Source: Crassaminicella profunda (GTDB taxonomy: Bacteria; Bacillota; Clostridia; Peptostreptococcales; Thermotaleaceae). From it: a stretch of DNA of 64,000 nt. Positions 1-6,907 of this stretch are shown piece after piece. The stretch lies in NCBI RefSeq assembly GCF_019884785.1, contig NZ_CP082326.1, positions 3,279,355 through 3,343,354 on the forward strand, read 5' to 3'. Within the stretch, counting starts at the first letter, position 1. Each line of letters starts with the position of its first letter. The position numbers were made by a program, and so were the translations under genes. The notes beneath the pieces were generated by a model. It was not told where the DNA came from, did not search any database, and worked only from the letters and a program-made list of their open reading frames with translations.

Positions 1-892
1 CCAAGTTCTTATGGGTTGCAGATATGATTTTTACATCTATGGGAATAGGCTTATTATCTCCTATTCGAGTTATTTCTCTTTCTTGAATGACTCTTAATAT
101 TTTAGCCTGCATATAATAAGGCATATCAGCGATTTCATCTAAAAATATGGTCCCACCATTGGCAATTTCAAATTTTCCTATATTTCCTTCAGCCTTAGCA
201 CCCGTAAAAGAACCACCTTCGTAACCAAACAATTCTGATTCCAACAAATTTTCTGGTATAGCAGAGGTGTTTATGCTTACAAAAGGCATATGGGCTCTAT
301 CACTTTCATTGTGAATAGCTTGAGCAAAGAGTTCCTTTCCCACACCGCTTTCTCCTGTGATGAGCACATTAAGATTCAAGTTTGCTATTTTTTTAACTGT
401 TCTTTTACATAATTTCATGGGTTTAGAATCCCCTATGATGTCCGACAAAGTATATTTGGCACGATTTAATCGGGCAATTTCTTTTTTGTATAGCTTAAGT
501 TTTTTATCTAGTATTTCACATTTTTTTAATATTTCTTTCATTTCATTAACTTTTTCAAAGAGAATCATCCCTAGTCCGCCCATTAAATTGCCTTGATTAT
601 CAAATATGGGTATCCTATGGCATATGGCTTCCCTATCATTAGGAAATACATGCCTTACAGCTATATCTGCTTTTTTCTTATTTAATGCCCATAAAAACTT
701 TGATGTAGGGTTGATTTCTGTAACAATTTTTCCTATCATGTCTTCTATTGGAATTTTTAAAAAATCTGAAAACGCTTTGTTGATATAAATCATACGACCA
801 TCTTTATCTAAAAAATCTATTGCTATAGGGATATTGTCAAAGGCACTATGGCAAAACGATATAAATTCTTTTGAACCAATAAACTTTTCCAT
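1..892 (-). CDS. Sigma-54-dependent activator with PAS domain (partial, C-terminus off window)
   Basis: The reading frame is open from an ATG at 892, behind AAGGATGG, to the window edge, giving 297 residues. Residues about 12-115 look like a PAS sensor. A short charged helix (115-145) leads into an AAA+ domain with Walker A GESGVGKE (180-187), the sigma-54 contact loop as GSFTGA (228-232 region) and Walker B around GGTIFLDE (246-253). The end of the AAA+ domain and the DNA-binding domain lie outside the window. Family knowledge: such proteins bind upstream enhancers and drive sigma-54 promoters with ATP. It diverges from an operon that has a textbook -24/-12 promoter and twin palindromes, so it is the likely activator of 3-hydroxybutyrate use. 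The PAS ligand is unknown. Confidence 0.93.
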   Translation of the reverse strand, partial: MEKFIGSKEFISFCHSAFDNIPIAIDFLDKDGRMIYINKAFSDFLKIPIEDMIGKIVTEINPTSKFLWALNKKKADIAVRHVFPNDREAICHRIPIFDNQGNLMGGLGMILFEKVNEMKEILKKCEILDKKLKLYKKEIARLNRAKYTLSDIIGDSKPMKLCKRTVKKIANLNLNVLITGESGVGKELFAQAIHNESDRAHMPFVSINTSAIPENLLESELFGYEGGSFTGAKAEGNIGKFEIANGGTIFLDEIADMPYYMQAKILRVIQEREITRIGDNKPIPIDVKIISATHKNL

Positions 893-1011
893 ATGGGACC
901 ATCCTTTATGAGATTTTTCTATATCTATCTTAACATAAATTATGTCTTACGGTAATCACAAAGGTATGGTGATTTGTCATTTTTTCAAAATATACCTAAT
1001 TTTATAAATTT

Positions 1012-1047
1012 AGTAACAAAATGTTTCATATGTAACAAAACGTTACA
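1012..1047 (+). promoter_or_regulatory. Twin palindromic upstream activating sites
   Basis: Two related 17-bp sites lie side by side: AGTAACAAAATGTTTCA (1012-1028) and TGTAACAAAACGTTACA (1031-1047). The second is a perfect TGTAAC/GTTACA palindrome and the first is an imperfect copy. Their centres are 19 bp apart, and they sit about 80 bp upstream of the sigma-54 promoter. This fits an enhancer bound by the divergent activator. The binding itself is inferred. Confidence 0.75.
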
Positions 1048-1123
1048 CTCATCTTCTCTATTCTTGAACTCTCATCCTATCTAAAATCTGTTTATCTGCC
1101 TATTTGTAACCCTTTTTATTTCT

Positions 1124-1139
1124 TGGCACAAATATTGCT
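1124..1139 (+). promoter_or_regulatory. Sigma-54 (-24/-12) promoter
   Basis: TGGCAC (1124-1129), five bases, then TTGCT (1135-1139) matches the -24/-12 consensus with correct spacing. The CoA-transferase start codon lies 55 bp downstream, behind AAGGAGGAA. Transcription would start near 1151. Confidence 0.9.
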
Positions 1140-1193
1140 AGATTATTCCTATAAATCATCAAAATATAAGAAACAGCAAGGAGGAATTTCAAT

Positions 1194-2522
1194 ATGGAAA
1201 ATGTCAAACTCATTTATAAGAATAAACTAAAGACTGTAGAGGATGCACTAAAACTCATTCAAAGTAATGATGTGCTCTTTTCAGCACAAGCAGCCGCAGA
1301 ACCTATGGTCTTACTAGAAAACCTTCATAAAATAAAAGACAATGGCGTATCAGGTGTGCAGCTTCAAACCTGCCTACCCATAGGGAATTATGAAGTGATA
1401 AAAAATCCATCTTACAAAGATGTGGTATTTAACCATGGATGGTATTTTACAAAAGCATTAAGAAATGCCCATGAAAAAGGGAATAGTACCTTCACTCCTC
1501 AACATGCCCATATCGCTGTTTGGAAAAAGTTATCTGCTATAAAAGATAAAAGATTGGTCCTATTATGTAGTTGTTCCCCTATGGACAAACACGGGTATCT
1601 ATCATTATCTATCAGTAATATATATGAAAAGGAATTAATAGATGCTGGAGCCCACATTATATGTGAGGTTAGCCACAATTATCCAAGAACCTTTGGAGAC
1701 AATATCATACATGTTAGTCAAGTGGATGCCATTGTGGAAAGCAATAGAGATGTACCAGAAATAAAGATCAACCCCTATACAGATATAGATAAAAAGATAG
1801 GAGAAACCATCGCTGAACTAGTGGAAAATGGTGCCACAATCCAATTAGGAGTGGGAAATATTCCAAACGCTGTTGCCAATGAATTAAAGGTGAAAAAACA
1901 TCTAGGAATCCATACAGAAATGTTCACAGAAACCATGATAGATTTAATTGAATGTGGTGCAGTAGATAATTCTCAAAAAGGCTTTTATAATGGCTATTCT
2001 GTATGTTCTTTTGCCTTTGGTTCAAAAAAACTTTATGATTATTTAGATGATAACCCTACAGTATTATTTAAACCTGGCTCATGGGTGAATGACCCATTTC
2101 AAATAAAAAATAATAAAAAGTTTACCTCTATTAATGCAAGTCTTGAAATAGATTTAACAGGGCAATGTGCTTCTGAATCTATTGGAAATGTACAATATTC
2201 AGGAACTGGTGGGCAAGTAGATACAGTACTAGGCTCTCAAAAGTCTGAAGGGGGTAAATCCATCATAGCTATGTATTCTACCTATACAAGAAAAGATGAA
2301 TTAGGAAATGAAAAGACCTATTCAAAAATAGTGCCTTTTCTAAAACAAGGTTCTATCGTAAGTCTTTCAAGAAATGATGTGGACTATGTAGTAACAGAAC
2401 ATGGTGTTGCGTGGTTAAGAGGTCTGTCTATAAAGGATCGGGTAAATGCCTTGATTAACATAGCACATCCTAATTTTAGAGATTGGCTTAGATTTGAAGC
2501 GAAGAAAAATTGTATATGGTGA
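1194..2522 (+). CDS. Acetyl-CoA hydrolase/transferase family CoA-transferase
   Basis: This 442-residue protein has the full length of the 4-hydroxybutyrate/butyryl-CoA:acetate CoA-transferase family. It shows the conserved GIHTEM motif, in which Glu242 is the expected residue forming the glutamyl-CoA thioester. Glycine-rich CoA-binding segments (GVGNIPNA near 219-226 and SGTGGQVD near 334) are also present. It is the first gene after the sigma-54 promoter. With the symporter and 3-hydroxybutyrate dehydrogenase downstream, the natural inference is activation of acetoacetate or 3-hydroxybutyrate with CoA from acetyl-CoA or butyryl-CoA. The exact acyl substrate cannot be read from sequence. Confidence 0.88.
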   Translation: MENVKLIYKNKLKTVEDALKLIQSNDVLFSAQAAAEPMVLLENLHKIKDNGVSGVQLQTCLPIGNYEVIKNPSYKDVVFNHGWYFTKALRNAHEKGNSTFTPQHAHIAVWKKLSAIKDKRLVLLCSCSPMDKHGYLSLSISNIYEKELIDAGAHIICEVSHNYPRTFGDNIIHVSQVDAIVESNRDVPEIKINPYTDIDKKIGETIAELVENGATIQLGVGNIPNAVANELKVKKHLGIHTEMFTETMIDLIECGAVDNSQKGFYNGYSVCSFAFGSKKLYDYLDDNPTVLFKPGSWVNDPFQIKNNKKFTSINASLEIDLTGQCASESIGNVQYSGTGGQVDTVLGSQKSEGGKSIIAMYSTYTRKDELGNEKTYSKIVPFLKQGSIVSLSRNDVDYVVTEHGVAWLRGLSIKDRVNALINIAHPNFRDWLRFEAKKNCIW

Positions 2523-2580
2523 TATGTATTTGTTTTTAAAGGAAAGCTTTTCACTATCAACTAAAGGGAGGTTTTATCGT

Positions 2581-3003
2581 ATGAATCAAAATGATACTTG
2601 GGTCAAAGTTTTATTAGCAGGAGCAATCCTCATGCTCATAGCCCAAATTGCTAAATTGCCTATACTTCTTGTTATTTCTTTCCCAGTAGTTATGGTCTCA
2701 TGGATGACTCTGGGTGCCTTGAGAAAAAACAAAGTTGGAAAGGGATTGAAATTTTCATTAATATCACTTTATATCATATGGACAGTAGGGTTTTTAGCTA
2801 TGACACTCATGGAGAATTCCACATTTAATGGAACTGTATTAGGATTCATGCCTAGCACAGCCATTATGATCTATGGTGTCTGGCTTCTTCCCTATATATT
2901 CGGTACTTTGGTATACGGGTTTCGATTTGATAAAGATTATTTAGATGAAAATGATATTGTTAAATTTGAAAAGCAACTCGGTCACGAAACAGAATTACAC
3001 TAA
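2581..3003 (+). CDS. Small membrane protein paired with a sodium:solute symporter
   Basis: The 140-residue product has about four hydrophobic segments and a short charged C-terminal tail. I chose the ATG at 2581 because AAAGGGAGG lies just upstream; a start in the same frame at 2494 would overlap the previous gene. It precedes the SSS transporter by only 21 bp. Several symporter operons carry a small membrane partner in this position, so a transporter subunit or chaperone role is plausible. I do not recognise a named family. Confidence 0.7.
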   Translation: MNQNDTWVKVLLAGAILMLIAQIAKLPILLVISFPVVMVSWMTLGALRKNKVGKGLKFSLISLYIIWTVGFLAMTLMENSTFNGTVLGFMPSTAIMIYGVWLLPYIFGTLVYGFRFDKDYLDENDIVKFEKQLGHETELH

Positions 3004-3024
3004 ATTTAAAGGAGGCGCTTATAA

Positions 3025-4506
3025 ATGAGTACAGTTATAACTATCATCGTTATATATATGCTTATTGTACTAGCAATTGGATTTTGGGCAATGAAACAGA
3101 CGAAAAATTCATCTGACTTCTTTGTTGCTGGAAAACAATTAGGGATTATCGCAGTTGCCATGGCTTCATTCTCTGCTGCCATATCTGGATATGTATTTGT
3201 AGGAGGTCCTGGTTTAGAATACAAATTAGGTATAGGTACTCTTTGGATGACCTTTCCTACATCTATCTCTTTTACTATGGCTTGGCTTATATTAGGTAAA
3301 AAGATGAGATTTTTAGCAGAAACAAGGGATTGTATGACCGTTTCTGATGCCATATATGCAAGATACCAAAGTAAAGGGGCTAGCTTCTTATCTGCTATCG
3401 CTTCATTAGTAGGTCTTGTCCTTTACTTAGCAACCCAAATAAGTGCCTTTGCATTTATTCTATCCCCTATATTTGGATTGTCCTTTAAAGCATCTGTTCT
3501 TATAGGTATGGGCGTAGTTCTTGTATACTCAGTTGCTGGTGGTATGCTTGCAGGGGTATATACAGATGTTTTCCAAGGTTCCTTAATGGCTGTAGCTTCT
3601 TTATTTGTATTTGGATATACCTTGCTTCATGGAGGCGGCATGGCAAATATGACTGCTACCCTTGCAAATAAAGTAAGTCCAGAGTTTGTAGGTCCCTTTG
3701 GTTTAGTAGGACCCTCTCTTGCAATAGGTTGGTTCTTTTGTCTATCCATAGGTATCGTTGGACAACCGCAAATTGCCCATAAATTCTATATGATCAAAGA
3801 TGTTAAAAAGTTAAAATGGGGTCCTGCATTAGCTGGATTGGCAGGAATGCTTGGAGGACTATTGTGGTTAGGTGTTGGATTAGTCATAAGATACAAAGTA
3901 GAAATCGGAGAATTGGCAGCACTTGAAAATTCAGACTATGCAATATCCATATTCCTAAATACATATTCTCCAAAAATACTAGCAGGGATCATCTATGCTG
4001 GAATTATATCTGCAGTTATGTCTACAGCAGACTCATTTATCAACCTAGCGTCAGCATCTATCGTTAGAGATATGCCAAAACTCTTTGACAAGCACATCTC
4101 TTCAGAAGAAGAATTAAAGTATGGTAGACTGGCAGTTGTATTGTTATCAATTCTTACAGTGATTGTATCTTTTATATTTGGAACGAAAGGTATCGCCATA
4201 TTAGGTGCCTTTGGATGGGGAACTTTTGCAGCCGCATTAGCTCCAGCATTAGGAATTGGTCTGAACTGGAAAAGAGGGACAAAAGAAGGCGCTTTTTGGT
4301 CCATATTAATAGGCTTAGTCTTAAATGTTGGTTTAGAAGTATCTAAACGTTTAGGTATGTCCTTTTATCAAGATATCTTTGCACCCCTTAAAATATACAA
4401 TGGTACATTAACATTGGTTATTTCAATCATCGTCTATATAGTTGTTTCATACATGACATCAGAGCCTGAATTAGATCATGATATGCGTGCTGTGATGGAC
4501 TCTTAA
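3025..4506 (+). CDS. Sodium:solute symporter family transporter
   Basis: This 493-residue protein has roughly 13 hydrophobic helices and the layout of the SSS (LeuT-fold) family. It opens with a periplasmic-facing helix followed by KNSSDFFVAGK, the usual loop after helix 1. Later, SAVMSTADSFINLASA is the conserved helix-8 region that forms the sodium site. The operon also encodes a CoA-transferase and a D-3-hydroxybutyrate dehydrogenase, so the likely cargo is 3-hydroxybutyrate or a related short-chain acid (inference). The RBS is AAAGGAGG. Confidence 0.9.
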   Translation: MSTVITIIVIYMLIVLAIGFWAMKQTKNSSDFFVAGKQLGIIAVAMASFSAAISGYVFVGGPGLEYKLGIGTLWMTFPTSISFTMAWLILGKKMRFLAETRDCMTVSDAIYARYQSKGASFLSAIASLVGLVLYLATQISAFAFILSPIFGLSFKASVLIGMGVVLVYSVAGGMLAGVYTDVFQGSLMAVASLFVFGYTLLHGGGMANMTATLANKVSPEFVGPFGLVGPSLAIGWFFCLSIGIVGQPQIAHKFYMIKDVKKLKWGPALAGLAGMLGGLLWLGVGLVIRYKVEIGELAALENSDYAISIFLNTYSPKILAGIIYAGIISAVMSTADSFINLASASIVRDMPKLFDKHISSEEELKYGRLAVVLLSILTVIVSFIFGTKGIAILGAFGWGTFAAALAPALGIGLNWKRGTKEGAFWSILIGLVLNVGLEVSKRLGMSFYQDIFAPLKIYNGTLTLVISIIVYIVVSYMTSEPELDHDMRAVMDS

Positions 4507-4534
4507 AAATATCAATGAAAGTAGAGGGGGTTTT

Positions 4535-4945
4535 ATGAAAGAATATATCATAGATATCATGCCAAAGTTTTTCAAGGTTGGATTTTATCAAAAACAATAT
4601 TATGACATTATCATTACTAACAAAAGATTATTGCTTGTATGGCTAGGAGAAAGCTTTAAGCCATGGATGCTCAGGGCTGACCCTGGTCAAAACAAAAGGG
4701 ATCTTTTAGAAAATCTAGATATAACTGAAATAGAAAAATATAGCAAAAATAATATCCTTATAAAATATACCCACATAAAAGATTTACTCCTAAATAAAAG
4801 AACCTTTTTTAAAAATGGTTCCATCGCAATAAATACGAAAAATGAAACATATCAACTCTATACAGATGATAAAAAAATAGATATGACGAAATTTTTTCAC
4901 ATTCTTAATGAAACATTTGAAGACAAGGTTAGCAAATCATTTTAA
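4535..4945 (+). CDS. Uncharacterised PH-like protein in the hydroxybutyrate operon
   Basis: The 136-residue soluble protein begins 28 bp after the symporter and ends 15 bp before the dehydrogenase, so it belongs to the operon. Its central YDIIITNKRLLLVW resembles the beta-strand signature of bacterial PH-like domains (TNKRL). There is no signal peptide or enzyme motif. Its role in the pathway is unknown; it may be an accessory or sensing protein. Confidence 0.65.
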   Translation: MKEYIIDIMPKFFKVGFYQKQYYDIIITNKRLLLVWLGESFKPWMLRADPGQNKRDLLENLDITEIEKYSKNNILIKYTHIKDLLLNKRTFFKNGSIAINTKNETYQLYTDDKKIDMTKFFHILNETFEDKVSKSF

Positions 4946-4960
4946 GGAGGTCTCAAATAT

Positions 4961-5722
4961 ATGTTAGAAAAAAAAGTAGCTATTGTAACAGGAGCAGCTA
5001 GTGGTATAGGACTAAAAATCGCTGAGTCCTTTGCTAAAGCTCATGTACAGGTGATCATGGCTGATATTAATGAAGAAAGATTAGAAAAAGAGTCTCAAAG
5101 GATAGGTGCATACTATTTTAAAACAGATTTAAGCAAAAAAGAAGATTGTAAAAGCTTAGTTGATTATGCTTTAGGTAAGTTCTCTAAGGTAGATATTCTA
5201 GTAAATGTTGCAGGTATACAAACTGTGTCTCCTATAGAAGATTTTCCAGAAGACAAATGGGATTTTATGATTTCGCTTATGCTAACTGCCCCCTTCTTAC
5301 TTACAAAATATGTATGGAATTCAATGAAGGAACAAAACTGGGGTAGAATCATTAATTTAAATTCAATCCATGGATTAGTAGCTTCCAAATACAAATCAGC
5401 ATACGTCTCAGCTAAACATGGCTTGGGCGGACTAACAAAAACTGCCGCTTTAGAAGGAGGCGCCCATGGTATTACTGTAAATTCAATTTGTCCTTCATAT
5501 GTTAGAACACCTTTAGTAGATAATCAAATTGAAGATCAAGCTAAATCCCATGGTATATCAGCAGAAAAAGTAATTCACGAAATTATGTTAGAAAAGGCCG
5601 CTGTAAAGAAATTAATCGACCCTTCAAACATTGCAGAGGTAACCAAATTTTTATGTTCTGATGCAGCAGCCTGTATATCAGGTTCTATGATGTCTATGGA
5701 TGGTGGATGGACAGCTAGTTAA
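4961..5722 (+). CDS. bdhA: D-3-hydroxybutyrate dehydrogenase (SDR family)
   Basis: The 253-residue classical short-chain dehydrogenase has the nucleotide-binding motif TGAASGIG (10-17), NVAG at 82-85, and the catalytic triad Ser135, Tyr148 and Lys152 in the S-x12-Y-x3-K pattern. The stretch SIHGLVASKYKSAYVSAKHG is what I recall as typical of D-3-hydroxybutyrate dehydrogenases. It would interconvert D-3-hydroxybutyrate and acetoacetate with NAD. It is the last gene of the operon and has AAGGAGG upstream of its ATG. General SDR specificity is hard to prove from sequence, but the context supports this call. Confidence 0.87.
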   Translation: MLEKKVAIVTGAASGIGLKIAESFAKAHVQVIMADINEERLEKESQRIGAYYFKTDLSKKEDCKSLVDYALGKFSKVDILVNVAGIQTVSPIEDFPEDKWDFMISLMLTAPFLLTKYVWNSMKEQNWGRIINLNSIHGLVASKYKSAYVSAKHGLGGLTKTAALEGGAHGITVNSICPSYVRTPLVDNQIEDQAKSHGISAEKVIHEIMLEKAAVKKLIDPSNIAEVTKFLCSDAAACISGSMMSMDGGWTAS

Positions 5723-6073
5723 TAATCAACGTAACCCTGCAAAAATATCCTATACATTAAAGTTTTTACATCACCTAAATACTAAGTCTTGTTATCTATG
5801 GACTGTACCATTCTAATACGCCAGACTATACGAGCTGGCGTATTAGAATTACTAAGTTAAAAACGAAAAATTTGTTTATATCAATTTTATAAACAAATTT
5901 TTAAGCAGATAGTCGTTATTTTTTGTTTTGCAATAAAAACATTCTTAAACTTAGTATTCAAGGGGTCCCCTCCAAGGTATTCTTCTCACTATATTGACCA
6001 CTAGACATTTAGCCACATATTTCTAAATTTATCCATTATTATTTATAATATTCCCCAGAAAATTACTACTTTT
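5723..6073. other. Intergenic region with two inverted repeats
   Basis: No gene is visible here. A 15-bp perfect inverted repeat (arms 5810-5824 and 5835-5849, 10-base loop) is followed by an AT-rich 15-bp hairpin (5866-5880/5888-5902). Neither has a clear following T-run, so they are terminator-like only. They lie between the end of the hydroxybutyrate operon and the convergent protease gene. The right side of the second hairpin belongs to a 24-bp dispersed repeat, TTATAAACAAATTTTTAAGC plus AGAT (5887-5910), that recurs exactly at 16495-16518. Confidence 0.7.
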
Positions 6074-6457
6074 TTATTTATTAACTGCTAAATTTTTAAA
6101 ATCTATCATAATACCATTTTTATACATAAAATCTACTCCTAAAATAGCATCAAATCCATAATTTTCTCTAGTTATCCCTAACTGTACTGTAAAATCTCTT
6201 AATATAAATTCCTCAATCGTTAAATCTGAAACTGTTTGCTCATAACATAATTCACTTTCTCCACCAACACCATACATTCGTCTTGCTTTTCCTTTAATAG
6301 GATCAATAACTAGATCTATATCTTCTACTGCATCTGTATCAAATATTGTATTGGAAGACCCTGTATCCAATAAAACATTTTTAAGAATTTTTTCTTTATC
6401 TTTATACTTTATTGTTATTTCTACTAAAGGTAATCCATCCTCCATACGGATTTTCAT
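6074..6457 (-). CDS. Retropepsin-like (clan AA) aspartic protease
   Basis: The 127-residue protein has LLDTGSSNT with the catalytic DTG at 31-33, and a later hydrophobic ILGVDFM. These match the single-domain retropepsin fold, which works as a dimer. There is no signal peptide, so the protein is probably cytoplasmic. Its ATG overlaps the TAA of the upstream 87-residue gene by one base (TAATG), implying translational coupling. The physiological target is unknown. A decayed copy of the gene-pair junction lies near 15.36 kb. Confidence 0.82.
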   Translation of the reverse strand: MKIRMEDGLPLVEITIKYKDKEKILKNVLLDTGSSNTIFDTDAVEDIDLVIDPIKGKARRMYGVGGESELCYEQTVSDLTIEEFILRDFTVQLGITRENYGFDAILGVDFMYKNGIMIDFKNLAVNK

Positions 6458-6720
6458 TACATGCTCCTCCTTCTTACTCCCATGAATCTTTGTTCGATTA
6501 CTTCAATTTCTTCATTAGAAGTATGAAAGATATATAGTTCCCTTGATGGATCACTTAAATGTAAACTTTTATATTCTTTCCACGCATCCGTAGAATCAGT
6601 ATGATTCGATATAACTGCCATATCTTGAATAACTCTTTTATTATCTATAGAATTAGCTTTCAATGCTTCTACTAATACCCACCTGTTAGCATATTGTGTT
6701 CTTACATCATGCCATTTCAT
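6457..6720 (-). CDS. Small protein of unknown function coupled to aspartic protease
   Basis: The 87-residue product begins MKWHDVRTQYANRWVLVEAL, behind GGAGGGG. It has mixed charged and aromatic residues, no membrane segment, and a basic RRRS end. Translational coupling to the protease suggests a partner, inhibitor or substrate. Protease and small-protein pairs of this kind occur in other Firmicutes as I remember, but I cannot give a domain name. Confidence 0.7.
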   Translation of the reverse strand: MKWHDVRTQYANRWVLVEALKANSIDNKRVIQDMAVISNHTDSTDAWKEYKSLHLSDPSRELYIFHTSNEEIEVIEQRFMGVRRRSM

Positions 6721-6907
6721 AAAATCCCCTCCAATCAGGAAGTTTTATTTGTTAGTTTTATTATATCATAATTTCTACACTTCAATTCTGACTTCTCACC
6801 GTACTCTAAGCAAAACATTATGATAAAAGATTTTTTTTCTTTATCAAAAGCCAATATATCCAATCTAAAATTATCTTCAATACTCTGATTATAATAGCTT
6901 CAACAGT

